From Cardiobacteriaceae bacterium (GTDB lineage Bacteria > Pseudomonadota > Gammaproteobacteria > Cardiobacteriales > Cardiobacteriaceae): a stretch of DNA of 64,000 bases. The stretch spans positions 9,148-73,147 of the forward strand of contig JAUNEA010000005.1 of the NCBI GenBank assembly GCA_030525785.1. The letters run 5' to 3'. Both the position numbers and the translations under genes were made by a program. Numbering within the stretch: position 1 is the first letter of the stretch; every line of letters begins with the position of its first letter. Positions 18,022 to 27,465 of the stretch are shown here, in pieces. A model generated the notes under the pieces. That model was not told the DNA's origin. It ran no database searches and saw only the letters and a program-made list of their open reading frames with translations.

Positions 18022-18068
18022 GCACTGTATTTTGTTTGCCTGCATTCCAAAAACCCTATATGTTGTGT
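18022..18068. promoter_or_regulatory. Tandem NrdR boxes upstream of nrdB
   Basis: ACCCTATATGTTGTGT at 18053-18068 matches the NrdR consensus (ACAC-W-ATATAT-W-GTGT) at about 13 of 16 positions. GCACTGTATTTTGTTT at 18022-18037 matches at about 12. They start 31 bases apart, three helical turns, which is the spacing known for NrdR tandem sites. They lie about 140 bases before nrdB, so NrdR repression when dATP is high is expected. Confidence 0.75.
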
Positions 18069-18210
18069 TTTTCTGTCAACCAAAAAATTTTTCTAGCCAG
18101 TTTCCAGTCATTGCAACGGACACAAAAAATCCCAATTTTGTCAAGATTTCACCACCTCCTAAGAAGCCTTAGAATGCGCTGCTAGAAATGAGACTACACA
18201 AGGATATGCG

Positions 18211-19188
18211 ATGACACGCAGCTTATTTGTTAAACGCCTAGAAATAAAACCCTATGAATATCCAGAACTTTTGGACTTCAAAGATGCGATTCGCCATTCT
18301 TACTGGCTACACACTGAATTTAACTTCAGCAGCGATATTCAAGACTACAAAACCGTTATCAACGATGTTGAACGAAGCGCTTTGACCCATGCCATGCTCG
18401 CTATTTCACAAGTTGAGGTGAACGTTAAGCGCTTTTGGGGCGACTTGTATCGCTATTTTCCCAAGCCTGAAATTGATGATGTCGGTGGAACGTTTGCAGA
18501 ATCCGAAATCCGCCACAAAGACGCATATTCATTTTTGTTAGAAAAATTGGGCATGAATGAATTGTTTTACAATATCAAGCAAAACGATGCTATGATGGCT
18601 CGTATTACTTATATGGAAAACTTTATGCGTGGTAAAGATACCAATCAGCAGCAATTTGTTTTAACGCTGATTATGTTTTCTTTATTTGTTGAGCATATTT
18701 CTTTATTTGGGCAATTTCTGATTATCATGTCTTTTAATAAACATAAGAATTTATTTAAAGGTATGAGCAATGTGGTTGAGGCAACCAGTAAAGAAGAAGA
18801 AATTCATGGTCGATTTGGCATTCAGCTCTATCAGATTCTCAAACAAGAACACCCTGAACTCTTTACCCCAAAATTTTACCAAGATTTACAAGAGCTTGCA
18901 GAAGAAGCTTTACGCGCCGAGCAAAAAATCTTGAATTGGATTTTTGAGGCTGGCGATTTGGACTTTTTAACACGCGATGTAGTCGAAAATTATATTCTTA
19001 ATCGCTACAACAATTCACTTGAAATATTGGGATTGCCACGTTTGTATCCTGTCAATTCTCAATTATTGGAACAAACCGCATGGTTTGATGTCGAAATTCT
19101 CTCCAGTAAAGAACACGATTTCTTCTACAAACGCAGCACGGATTATTCCAAAAAGAATAAACAAATTACCGAAGAGGATTTGTTTTAA
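18211..19188 (+). CDS. nrdB: Ribonucleotide reductase, class I beta subunit
   Basis: The small subunit that makes the radical for deoxyribonucleotide synthesis, 325 residues. Visible iron-site residues: Glu69 (SQVEVNVKRFW), Glu99 and His102 (ESEIRH), the radical tyrosine Tyr106 four residues on, and EEEIHGRFG in the second half. The first ligand is glutamate where E. coli NrdB has aspartate. The protein resembles the branch common in Bacteroidetes more than the enteric one, an impression from memory that a tree should test. AAGGAT precedes the ATG. It comes before nrdA, the reverse of the usual order. Confidence 0.92.
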   Translation: MTRSLFVKRLEIKPYEYPELLDFKDAIRHSYWLHTEFNFSSDIQDYKTVINDVERSALTHAMLAISQVEVNVKRFWGDLYRYFPKPEIDDVGGTFAESEIRHKDAYSFLLEKLGMNELFYNIKQNDAMMARITYMENFMRGKDTNQQQFVLTLIMFSLFVEHISLFGQFLIIMSFNKHKNLFKGMSNVVEATSKEEEIHGRFGIQLYQILKQEHPELFTPKFYQDLQELAEEALRAEQKILNWIFEAGDLDFLTRDVVENYILNRYNNSLEILGLPRLYPVNSQLLEQTAWFDVEILSSKEHDFFYKRSTDYSKKNKQITEEDLF

Positions 19189-19537
19189 TTCATCAACAAA
19201 GCGCTTTGGCTAGAGGAATCAAGATTTTCCACCACGAACCTCAGGCAAGCGGAAAGATTTGAGGCAAGGCTTTAGGTGAAAATAGCCAAACTCCTATTGG
19301 AATTCTTTCTAACACAAAGTTTTTCCTAACATTTTTTCACCAATCCTCGAGGCATCAAAGCGCTTTGCTTCGACTTTATCCCCCCTTAGGTGTACAATCT
19401 CACGCCATTATCGTTGAGATTCGGGAAGGTCAAAGCCCACCTTCCCTTTTTTATCTCATTTCGACCCATTTCCGATTCCAAAGCGCTTTGTTCTCTTGAC
19501 ACAAAGCGCTTTTTTAACCAACACGAGGTATTTCCCC
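19189..19537. promoter_or_regulatory. 349-bp nrdA leader with two terminator-like hairpins
   Basis: No gene is present. In order: palindrome copies near 19198 and 19355, a TACAAT -10-like box at 19393-19398, a hairpin AATCTCA/TGAGATT at 19397-19422, a strong terminator (GGGAAGGT, eight bases, ACCTTCCC, TTTTTT) at 19423-19452, and a palindrome-pair hairpin ending in T6 at 19479-19515. The nrdA start follows 22 bases later. Either nrdB ends here and nrdA has a promoter I cannot place, or this is an attenuated leader. Confidence 0.55.
19423..19452 (+). terminator. Rho-independent terminator between nrdB and nrdA
   Basis: An eight-base perfect stem, GGGAAGGT with ACCTTCCC, an eight-base loop and a T6 tail. 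It is preceded directly by another small hairpin, so the pair could act as an attenuator for nrdA. Confidence 0.75.
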
Positions 19538-21205
19538 ATGAACGAGAATATTGCCCAACGCCCTGATTATGCATGGCTTACTGATGAAAGTCGGACATTT
19601 TTAGAACGTGGTTACTTATTAGAGGGTGTCACGGCAGAGGGCAGAATTAAAGAGATTGCCCATTATGCAGAGAAAAAACTCGGCATTGAAGGATTTGCCC
19701 AAAAATTTGAGCGTTACATGGCTCGTGGTTACTTCTCCTTATCTTCTCCCATTTGGTCAAACTTCGGGTTGGATAGAGGCTTACCCATCAGCTGCTTTGG
19801 TTCTTATATTGACGACAGTATCGAAGGAATTATGGGGACAACGGCAGAAGTTGGCATGATGAGCAAGATTGGTGGTGGTACCAGTGCTTATTTTGGGGCG
19901 ATTCGTCCTCGTGGGGCAGAGATTAGCAACAATGGCGTATCTGATGGCTCTTTTAACTTCACCAAACTGTTTGATACGGTCATTGATGTTATCAGTCAGG
20001 GAACCAGTCGCAAAGGGCAATTTGCAGGTTATATTGACATTGAACACCCTGACATTGAGGAGTGGTTAGGAATCCATACCGAAGGCAACCCTATTCAGTT
20101 GATGTATTACGGTATTTGTGTGGGTCGGCAATGGTTACAGGAGATGAAAGAAGGGGATAAGGAAAAGCGTAGAATTTGGGCGAAAATTATTCAGCGCCGC
20201 AGTGAAACAGGGATTCCTTACCTTTTCTTTAAAGATAACGCTAATGATGGTCGTCCTGAAGTCTACAAAGATAAAGACATGACGGTTTGGGCATCAAATC
20301 TTTGCAGTGAGATTATGCTTCCTGCCAGCTCTGATGAAAGCTTTGTGTGTTGCCTCTCCAGCATGAACCTTCTTTGGTTTGATGAATGGAAAGACACGGA
20401 CGCGGTGGAGACTTTGGTTTACTTCTTAGATGCGGTGATGAGTGAATTCATCGGTAAAGGAGAAAACATCAAATACTTAGAAAAAGCCGTGCGCTTTGCC
20501 AAACGTCATCGTGCGCTGGGATTAGGCGTGTTGGGCTGGCATTCTTATCTACAATCGAAGATGGTAGCTTTTGACTCGTTCGAGGCGATGAAACTGAACA
20601 ATGAAATCTTCAAGCTTTTGCATGAAAGAACTTATAAAGCCTCTGAGGAACTCGCAAAGCGCTTTGGTGAGCCTGAAATTTTAAAAGGTTATGGTCGCAG
20701 AAACACCACTTTATTGAGCATCGCCCCCACCAAATCCAGCAGTTTTATTCTGGGCAGTGTGTCGGCATCGGTAGAACCACTTAAATCAAACTACTATGTG
20801 AAAGATTTGGCAAAAATTAAAACGGTTTACAAAAACCCCCATCTGCTGACTTTGCTCAAAGCTAAAGGCTTGGATAAAGAAGACGTGTGGAACAGCATTT
20901 TGATTCGCAACGGCTCTGTTCAGCATTTGGCGGAATTAACGCAAGAGGAAAAAGAAGTCTTCAAAACCTTTGAAGAAATCTCTCAATTGGCCATTATCCA
21001 GCAAGCCGCCCAAAGACAAAAATACATTGACCAATCCCAAAGTATTAATTTGATGATTCACCCCCAAACGCCAACCAAAGACATCAATAGTCTTTATTTA
21101 ACGGCATCAGATTTAGGGATTAAGAGCTTGTATTACCAATTCTCGGTTAATGCGGCGCAAGCATTCAATCGAGACCTTCTGACCTGCAGTAGTTGCGAAG
21201 GTTAA
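19538..21205 (+). CDS. nrdA: Ribonucleotide reductase, class I alpha subunit
   Basis: The catalytic subunit reducing ribonucleoside diphosphates, 555 residues. Active-site residues can be seen: the redox cysteine in PISCFGSY, the radical cysteine and glutamate in NLCSEIMLP, the second redox cysteine in SFVCCLSSMN, the transfer tyrosine pair in SLYYQFS, and a C-terminal Cys-Ser-Ser-Cys. It is short: the N-terminal ATP-cone that gives overall activity control in E. coli NrdA (761 residues) is absent, as in the Bacteroidetes-type branch. The start at 19538 follows an ACGAGG box. One palindrome copy lies inside. Confidence 0.92.
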   Translation: MNENIAQRPDYAWLTDESRTFLERGYLLEGVTAEGRIKEIAHYAEKKLGIEGFAQKFERYMARGYFSLSSPIWSNFGLDRGLPISCFGSYIDDSIEGIMGTTAEVGMMSKIGGGTSAYFGAIRPRGAEISNNGVSDGSFNFTKLFDTVIDVISQGTSRKGQFAGYIDIEHPDIEEWLGIHTEGNPIQLMYYGICVGRQWLQEMKEGDKEKRRIWAKIIQRRSETGIPYLFFKDNANDGRPEVYKDKDMTVWASNLCSEIMLPASSDESFVCCLSSMNLLWFDEWKDTDAVETLVYFLDAVMSEFIGKGENIKYLEKAVRFAKRHRALGLGVLGWHSYLQSKMVAFDSFEAMKLNNEIFKLLHERTYKASEELAKRFGEPEILKGYGRRNTTLLSIAPTKSSSFILGSVSASVEPLKSNYYVKDLAKIKTVYKNPHLLTLLKAKGLDKEDVWNSILIRNGSVQHLAELTQEEKEVFKTFEEISQLAIIQQAAQRQKYIDQSQSINLMIHPQTPTKDINSLYLTASDLGIKSLYYQFSVNAAQAFNRDLLTCSSCEG

Positions 21206-21209
21206 AAAG

Positions 21210-21235
21210 AACCCCCAACATGGGGGTTTTATTTT
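21210..21235. terminator. Bidirectional terminator between nrdA and the PEBP gene
   Basis: AACCCCCA, a short loop and TGGGGGTT, with TTATTTT on the right and AAAAAG on the left, so it can end transcription from both convergent genes. Confidence 0.8.
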
Positions 21236-21284
21236 GCCAGCATAGTCCATACACCCAAAGCGCTTTGGTATGGTAGCTTTGTGG

Positions 21285-21782
21285 TCAAACATCATAAGTC
21301 CCTGTGATACTTGCAACCGCCAAGATATGCCCCTGCATGGCATAGTGCAAATCATTAAAATGGAACCCTTGTTGCAAATCCAAAACGGTATCGAGTGCAT
21401 AAACGGTTAAATCATAACGATGCAGGCAATTCGGTGGTGCCATGCCGCCATAAGCTGATGCTTCTTCAAGGCTAAAATTCCCCAAAGCGCTTGCCCAACT
21501 ATTGGCTCCTTGCACATAATCTTTGGCTTGCTGACTTTCATTCTCTAAAACGCTGGTACGCGTTAAATTGGCAATCAACCAATGAATCCAAACAAATCCA
21601 CTCGCTGTAATCGCATCTTTATCATCTAGTACTACTGCAAAGGATTTCGTTTCTTGTGGCGCATCAATAATCTCAAAGGGAATGGAACGGCTAGGCATAC
21701 CATGAGGGCTAAAATCCTGCCCACGTTTACCGAAACGGTCATGAAAAATGCCTTGTTCAATGGCGGAAGTAACAACTTGCAT
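21285..21782 (-). CDS. YbhB/YbcL-type PEBP (Raf kinase inhibitor-like) protein
   Basis: A 165-residue phosphatidylethanolamine-binding-like protein of the bacterial YbhB/YbcL group. The ligand-pocket pattern is recognisable: VVLDDKDA...GFVWIHWLIANL near 50-70, then GGMAPPNCLHRYDLTVYALD near 110-130. The biochemical role of this group in bacteria is unsettled. The start at 21782 is chosen for its AAGGAG six bases upstream. One palindrome core variant lies inside, one upstream. Confidence 0.88.
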   Translation of the reverse strand: MQVVTSAIEQGIFHDRFGKRGQDFSPHGMPSRSIPFEIIDAPQETKSFAVVLDDKDAITASGFVWIHWLIANLTRTSVLENESQQAKDYVQGANSWASALGNFSLEEASAYGGMAPPNCLHRYDLTVYALDTVLDLQQGFHFNDLHYAMQGHILAVASITGTYDV

Positions 21783-21933
21783 GAGGTTCTCCTTATGGTT
21801 CATGAATGAAAGCAAAGCGCTTTGGGCATCTTAACGAATTAATGCTATGAATGCACTTTGTTTTTTCTTTCATTTTGTGCTAATTTTCTGTAAAATCGCC
21901 GAAATTTTTTAACCTTAATCTTAGGAGAATACT

Positions 21934-22458
21934 ATGTTACTGTTTAAACGTACTTTATTTTCTGTTGTATTGGCAGGAGTTTTGAGCGCTTGTTCATCGT
22001 CTGAATCCGCTAAGCCAACGGCTGATGCACCAGCTAAAGTTCAACAATGTCAAGCTGTTACCCAAGAAGAAATCGCCGCTTTGTTTGACCGCTGGAACAA
22101 CAGCTTGGCGACAGGAAACCCTGAAAAAGTGGTGGAAAATTACGCGCCAGAATCCATTTTATTACCCACCATTTCCAACAAGCCTCGCTTAACCGCTGAA
22201 GAAAAAGCCGATTATTTCCATCATTTCTTGGCAGACCAACCCTCTGGCAAAATTGATATGAGCTTTATCCAAATCGGCTGTAATACCGCTTTAGATGCTG
22301 GTTTGTATACCTTCACCTATGCCAAAACAGGCAAAAAAGCCAGTGGTCGTTATAGCTACACCTATGCTTTTGATGGCAAAGATTGGCTCATTACCCACCA
22401 TCATTCCTCACTGATGCCTGAGAAAGCCACTGCCAAAAAAGAAGCTAAGAAAAAATAA
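21934..22458 (+). CDS. Lipoprotein with a SnoaL/CaMKII-association-like domain
   Basis: A 174-residue lipoprotein: signal peptide with lipobox LSAC, lipidated Cys20. The mature part (about 38-155) looks like the NTF2-like cone of the calcium/calmodulin-kinase association or SgcJ type: EEIAALFDRWNNSLATGNPEKVVENYAPESILLPT and a late YSYTYAFDGKDWLITHHHSS. Such domains bind small ligands or form oligomers; no reaction is implied. A Lys/Ala-rich tail (ATAKKEAKKK) ends the protein. AGGAGA lies seven bases before the ATG. No palindrome copy is inside. Confidence 0.75.
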   Translation: MLLFKRTLFSVVLAGVLSACSSSESAKPTADAPAKVQQCQAVTQEEIAALFDRWNNSLATGNPEKVVENYAPESILLPTISNKPRLTAEEKADYFHHFLADQPSGKIDMSFIQIGCNTALDAGLYTFTYAKTGKKASGRYSYTYAFDGKDWLITHHHSSLMPEKATAKKEAKKK

Positions 22459-22464
22459 TCGCCT

Positions 22465-22491
22465 AAAAAAGCCCTCATTTGAGGGCTTTTT
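22465..22491. terminator. Bidirectional terminator
   Basis: AAAAAAGCCCTC, loop ATTT, GAGGGCTTTTTA: a six-base GC stem flanked by A and T runs on the two sides, between convergent genes. Confidence 0.85.
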
Positions 22492-22516
22492 AATGTCAAA
22501 CATGGAACAAAGCGCT

Positions 22517-24343
22517 TTATCCGCCATAGCGTACAGGTAGCTTAATATGGCTGGCTTGCACGCCCCCTAAAAATATCCGATTCTCCGCAATTCGTGGACA
22601 ACGACCAAATCCTTCAGCCTCGCCACTGTTCGGATTCACATCAAAATGAGGAAAATTGCTCCCAGCAATATCCACCCGAATCCGATGCCCTTTCTTAAAT
22701 AGATTGGCGGTTGCAAATGGCTTAATCACCAATTTCACCACCTCGCCCTGCATCAAACTTGGCTTATCCCAGCCCGTTCGATAGCGAGCACGCATAATGC
22801 CATCGGTTATATTCATCGCAAAACCTTCAGGATAATCCTCGCTTGGCGGATAAATATCCAACAACTTCACCACAACATCACAATCTGGCGCATTCGATTG
22901 TAGCCAGACTTCTGCCTCAATCTCTCCAGCCACCAAAATATCCTCTTCCAACAAAGCGCTTTGAAACGATAGAACATCTCGCCGCGCACTCAAAGGTTGA
23001 TTGGAGCCATCGGTTGCAAAAAAATCAGGGCGTTCGCGCTGGTCAAAAGCTCCACCCACATAAACAGGCTTGCCCGAAGTAATCGCTCCGCCAATGGTTG
23101 GCACAGGGTGATGAGGGTCAGCTTGAAAACGACATTCGCCCAACTCAGGCAACGCGGTACTTAATCGACCCTCTGCTCCAAAGTACCAAGCTTCTTCATG
23201 CACACCTTGTGGTGGGAAATGTTCATCACAAAGCCAGTAACCACCATGCTCCAAACGCCCAGCTTCATTTTTTCGACCACGACCACCGCCCATCACAAAA
23301 ATTTGCACGGGCGGTATCGACAAAGCGCTTTGTCCCAAAAGATATGTGCCAAAGAAATCCAAGCGATAACTCAGCCAATCCTTTGCGACTTGCCCATCAA
23401 AACAAGCCTGTTCGCCAAAATCCACATCGCCACTGAAGGCAATATTGCGATCACCATGTAGCCAAGAACCCATGATGAGCGACTGGGGCGCGGTTTTACC
23501 GTTTCCTTGTAATCCCTTGAAATTACTTAGTGTTGAAGAAACATAAGCATCGTACCAGCTAGACATATGCAACACAGGAATATCAGGTATTTGCGCGTAA
23601 TAACCTTCGGCATACAAACCCACACGCTGCCAATCAGCATCAAAAGTGCCATGTTGCCATTGCTCGAGAAGATACTCTTCATATTCTGGCACCACCGATA
23701 AAGGGCTATGCCCTGCTGTCCATGGCATTTTCTTGAACCAATCGTGAATATTTTGCCGCTCCAATGCCTCACGAATGACAGGGTTTTGCTTGGCTTCACG
23801 GCTATTTTTCGCCTGCTTAAATGCCCATGTCACTTGCTTCAGCTCAAACGCCCCACCTTGCCGAATGCCGCATTGGTAAGCATTGGCAAAGCCTCCTGAA
23901 TCCAACACCATCGCACAAAGCGCTTTGGGCGATAAACACGCCAAAGCCATTTGCGTATGTGCCGCATAGGAAAGCCCCATCGTGCCGATTTTGCCATTGC
24001 ACCACGACTGCTCAAGAAGCCAATGCAAGGTATCCTCACCATCATAAGCCTCGTTCACATATTTAATGAACACGCCCTCTGAACGATAACGACCACGACA
24101 ATCCTGAAATACAACCGCCATGCCACGCTCATTAAACGCCTCCGCCATCTCTTCTCGGCTGATTTTATGACCATCGCGGTTGATTTCTGAACGAGAATGG
24201 GCTGATTTATCGTAAGGCGTACGTTCAAGCACCACAGGAAACGATGAACCAAAGCGCTTATCAGGCAAATAAATATCCGTTGCCAAATGAACGCCATCTC
24301 GCATACGCACCATGCAGTTCTGTAAAAAGCGCTTTGTCATCAT
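22517..24343 (-). CDS. CocE/NonD family hydrolase (X-Pro dipeptidyl-peptidase-like)
   Basis: A 608-residue serine hydrolase of the CocE/S15 superfamily. The nucleophile serine lies in GTMGLSYAAHTQ near residue 125. The family histidine region SWLHGDRN is near 305, and the C-terminal jelly-roll carries the hallmark GSNFPHFDVNPNSGE. Members cleave ester or amide bonds of acylated or proline-containing small molecules. It has no signal peptide, so it is probably cytoplasmic. It begins 10 bases after the YfcC-type transporter gene and probably degrades what that carrier imports. Start at 24343 (ATG), with AAGGAAGG just upstream. Confidence 0.85.
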   Translation of the reverse strand: MMTKRFLQNCMVRMRDGVHLATDIYLPDKRFGSSFPVVLERTPYDKSAHSRSEINRDGHKISREEMAEAFNERGMAVVFQDCRGRYRSEGVFIKYVNEAYDGEDTLHWLLEQSWCNGKIGTMGLSYAAHTQMALACLSPKALCAMVLDSGGFANAYQCGIRQGGAFELKQVTWAFKQAKNSREAKQNPVIREALERQNIHDWFKKMPWTAGHSPLSVVPEYEEYLLEQWQHGTFDADWQRVGLYAEGYYAQIPDIPVLHMSSWYDAYVSSTLSNFKGLQGNGKTAPQSLIMGSWLHGDRNIAFSGDVDFGEQACFDGQVAKDWLSYRLDFFGTYLLGQSALSIPPVQIFVMGGGRGRKNEAGRLEHGGYWLCDEHFPPQGVHEEAWYFGAEGRLSTALPELGECRFQADPHHPVPTIGGAITSGKPVYVGGAFDQRERPDFFATDGSNQPLSARRDVLSFQSALLEEDILVAGEIEAEVWLQSNAPDCDVVVKLLDIYPPSEDYPEGFAMNITDGIMRARYRTGWDKPSLMQGEVVKLVIKPFATANLFKKGHRIRVDIAGSNFPHFDVNPNSGEAEGFGRCPRIAENRIFLGGVQASHIKLPVRYGG

Positions 24344-24352
24344 CAACCTTCC

Positions 24353-25747
24353 TTAATAGCCTGTGGCTACCGCGACAGTGAGCAATGCAATAGCTGTTAA
24401 GGCTAACAAAATCAGCAAAGGCCAAACGTATTTGAACCAACGTGTCCAGCTAACTTGCGCTGTTGCTAAGAAAATCAACAAGCCGCTTGAGGTTGGCGTA
24501 ATCACATTGGTTAAGCCATTACCCATTAAGAAAGCAAAAACAGTTGTTTGTGGACTAACACCAACCAGCTGACCTACAGGCCCCAAAATAGGCATAGTTA
24601 CGGCAGCTTGACCTGAAGTGCTGGGAATAGCGACATCTAACAACAATTGCACTAAGAACATGCTGTATGCAGAAACATAACTGCCATAACCGCCAATAAA
24701 GCTCACCAAATAATTGATGATGCTATCCATGATTTTCCCTTCTTTCAGCACAATTGCAACTGCGGTTGCTAAACCAATCAACACTGCTGCAATCAAAACT
24801 TTCTTCATACCTGACACAAATGCATCAGCAGCATCACTCGGATTCATGCCTGCAATGGTCGCAAATACTATGCTTAAGAAAAGATAGTAGGCGGTTAAAT
24901 CCTCTGTTTTCCATTTCCAAACTTGGTAACCATAAACCATCAACACAATACTTGCGCCTAATGCCAAAAGAATCAGAGTATGACGTGTGGATAGTTTTTT
25001 GGTTTCAAAGGTGTAGCTTATCGTTTGCCCTTTGGTCTCTTTTTTGATGCTATAGAGAACATAAGCGATACACATCACCATCATGACCACATAAGTCAAT
25101 AAACGCATACTCATACCGCTAAATGTTTCCAAGCCAACCAAAGGTTGTGCAACTGCTAAAGCATAAGGATTGGTGATGGAAGCCAAGTAGCCAACTTTCA
25201 CCGAAAGAGTCACAATCGCTAAACCAATCACAGGCGAGAGATTAAGGCGATTGGTCATGGCAATCACCATCGGAATCACCAACAAATATTCCTTCGCCAT
25301 GCCCATTAAGGTGCTACCCAGTGAGAAAATCACCATCAACGCTGGCACCAACAAGTAAACATTACCTTTCGTCAAACTCAACGAACGCTCTAGACCAGCC
25401 TCAATAGCCCCACTTTTATTCAGAATACCAAACATACCGCCAATGAACATCACCATGAAAATCAACTTGGCTTGTTGAATGATGCCTTGTGGAATCGCCA
25501 CAATCATCTGCATAAAACTGACTGGCATCGCATGCTCTTTTGAGCCATTACCAATAAAAATATCCAAAAAGCTGTAGCTTTTCTCAATCACTTGATAGCT
25601 GTTCGGTACCACCAATTTGTTCTCACGAACAAACTCTCCCGCAGGCACAACATACGTTAATGCCATCGCAATCAACACAATAATCACCATCACAATGGTA
25701 GGACTCATAGCCCGTTTTTGAGGTTTTACAACCGTTTCCGTCATCAT
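24353..25747 (-). CDS. YfcC family (DcuC-like) inner-membrane transporter
   Basis: A 464-residue carrier of the YfcC/arginine-ornithine antiporter group (C4-dicarboxylate anaerobic carrier superfamily), with about 11-12 hydrophobic segments. Typical stretches are the N-terminal LTYVVPAGEF, GLGST-like FSLGSTLMGMAKEYL and a C-terminal PTSSGLLIFL. Substrates in the family are amino acids, peptides or carboxylates. GAGGAG stands four bases before the first ATG. It lies between the IclR regulator and the hydrolase on the same strand. No palindrome copy occurs in 1.4 kb. Confidence 0.85.
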   Translation of the reverse strand: MMTETVVKPQKRAMSPTIVMVIIVLIAMALTYVVPAGEFVRENKLVVPNSYQVIEKSYSFLDIFIGNGSKEHAMPVSFMQMIVAIPQGIIQQAKLIFMVMFIGGMFGILNKSGAIEAGLERSLSLTKGNVYLLVPALMVIFSLGSTLMGMAKEYLLVIPMVIAMTNRLNLSPVIGLAIVTLSVKVGYLASITNPYALAVAQPLVGLETFSGMSMRLLTYVVMMVMCIAYVLYSIKKETKGQTISYTFETKKLSTRHTLILLALGASIVLMVYGYQVWKWKTEDLTAYYLFLSIVFATIAGMNPSDAADAFVSGMKKVLIAAVLIGLATAVAIVLKEGKIMDSIINYLVSFIGGYGSYVSAYSMFLVQLLLDVAIPSTSGQAAVTMPILGPVGQLVGVSPQTTVFAFLMGNGLTNVITPTSSGLLIFLATAQVSWTRWFKYVWPLLILLALTAIALLTVAVATGY

Positions 25748-25802
25748 TTTACTCCTCGATTTATCGATATAACCCACGACTAAAGCGCTTTGAACCATCG
25801 GC

Positions 25803-26534
25803 TCAATGCTCTTTCAATCGTTCAGATTCCATTGCGCCAAGCAGCTGCGAAATGCGCCCTGCTGCGCGTAATAAAGCCTCACTCAAAGCGCTTTGATAAC
25901 TTTCCGTTAAACGCGACAGTGGCACACTCGCACTCAAACTCGCCACACATTGCCCCATTGCATCAAACAACGGCACAGCAATCGCGCCCACATCTAAAGT
26001 CAATTCCCCACGAGAACACGCTAAAGCGCTTTGGCGAATAGGCTCCAATTCAGCGTAAAGATGCTGATAAGCCTCTGGCAAATCCATAATCTCTGCTTCA
26101 TTCATAAATGCTAATAAAATCTTACCTGCCGCTCCTGAGCCTAGTGGGCGACGATTACCTACAGTACTCACCACCTGTAACGTCTGCTGAGAACGGCGAG
26201 AATACACCTGAACCATCTCCCAGCCCTGACGTACACGAATTTGAAGATTCTCATCAAATTGAGCAGCCAAATCTTCCAACACAGGCTCTGAAATTTTAAT
26301 CCAATCATGGAATTGTGCTTGTGCTGACTGCCCCAGCTTCCATGCCAAAACCCCCAGATGATAAGTATCCTCCCTGCTTTGTTGCACATAGCCCATAGCT
26401 TTGAGCGTACTCAAAATGCGAAAGGTTCGAGACTTATTCAAATCCAGCTGACGCGAAATTTCCGTCAGCCCCAAATGAGGTTGGTGGGCAATCAAATTCA
26501 ATACCCTCAAACTCGCCACAACACTTTCTATCAT
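25803..26534 (-). CDS. IclR family transcriptional regulator
   Basis: A 243-residue regulator: an N-terminal winged helix-turn-helix (about 5-65; GLTEISRQLDLNKSRTFRIL is the helix-turn-helix) and a GAF-like IclR effector domain (about 75-240; GSGAAGKILLAF is typical). It heads the operon with the transporter and hydrolase and probably controls them in response to the imported compound. Two or three palindrome copies lie in its C-terminal half. The effector is unknown. Confidence 0.9.
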   Translation of the reverse strand: MIESVVASLRVLNLIAHQPHLGLTEISRQLDLNKSRTFRILSTLKAMGYVQQSREDTYHLGVLAWKLGQSAQAQFHDWIKISEPVLEDLAAQFDENLQIRVRQGWEMVQVYSRRSQQTLQVVSTVGNRRPLGSGAAGKILLAFMNEAEIMDLPEAYQHLYAELEPIRQSALACSRGELTLDVGAIAVPLFDAMGQCVASLSASVPLSRLTESYQSALSEALLRAAGRISQLLGAMESERLKEH

Positions 26535-27090
26535 TATCGCCCCGCTGGTTCGCTCTTCAAACCTATTGGTTTATTTTCAATACTTCGTATTATCCACAGA
26601 CAAAAGATGAACGCAAGTTCATTTTTGTGTCATCACAAAAGTAAACACGGATAAAACCCCACTACCGTGAGGAAAAAGCGCTTTGGCTGAAAAGTTGTTT
26701 GTAAAGTATTAAGAGAGATAAATATAGGAGACAAGAGATACATCAAACCCAAGAGAATCCTTTGCTGGTAAAAAATCAAACGAGCGCAATAAAAAGAAAT
26801 ACTCGCTTAAGCGTTTGCCGTATGTTTTGTAGCATCTTTTGGCTATTTGACTATTGGCTTACGCAGCCTTTATGTTGCAACAAAATGGCGGATATCTTCC
26901 CCCAAATAGCCCATATATGACCCCACAAGAAGAATTCTCTTTTCACTTAACCTGCATCTTTATCATCAAAACTATCTATTTAGATGCGCCACGCCTACGA
27001 GATATGGGCTGGAATACGAGCCTTGTTGTCTTATTTTTTATCCTGCAATATATTTTCCCATGACTCTTTGTTCTTTCAGCCTTTTGGGTC
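26535..27090. other. AT-rich gap, possible DUF805-like remnant
   Basis: A single palindrome copy is near 26676. A 70-codon open stretch on the plus strand, 26854-27063 (TTG start; ATG at 26872), encodes a C-terminal part like DUF805 membrane proteins (YLDAPRLRDMGWNTS, then a hydrophobic end). It has a stop just upstream and no clear ribosome site, so it is probably a leftover. Nothing else is supportable in this stretch. Confidence 0.35.
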
Positions 27091-27465
27091 TTATGTCTCT
27101 TTAAAAGCAAAAACAACTCTTGATAATACAAAGAGCTGTAAGCACTCCTGATGCCTTAAGCCCCCTACCTCTTTTATCCATGCTTTTAGCATCGCATTGT
27201 TAAACTGCCATTGTTGATTAGTCGTTTGGTTGATGATTTCTTGACGGCTGAGTTTGCGTAAAGCGCTTTGAGTTGGCTTCTACGCATTTTTTGGACTTTT
27301 AAAAGAAGCTCTTGTGTGCAAAAAGCCTCGTAAGGAGTGAAGCTGGCGAATAATTGCTTAAGATTTTTGGCAGTTTTGTATCAGAATGCGTGCTAGATAC
27401 ATGGCGATTTCTTGGTTTTCTTTTATGACAGTATGTCATTTGCGTGGTAGCTTATTTTTAGCGTA
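27091..27465 (-). pseudogene. Decayed gene of unknown family, at least two frameshifts
   Basis: On the minus strand, protein-like stretches occur in three successive frames. The first contains EIAMYLARILIQNC, the second LFASFTPYEAFCTQELLL, and the third LSRQEIINQTTNQQWQFN and ends at a stop at 27091-27093. Short A-runs stand at the first junction. The pieces read as one broken protein of about 120 residues. I recognise no family. One palindrome copy at 27260-27269 lies at the second junction. Confidence 0.4.
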
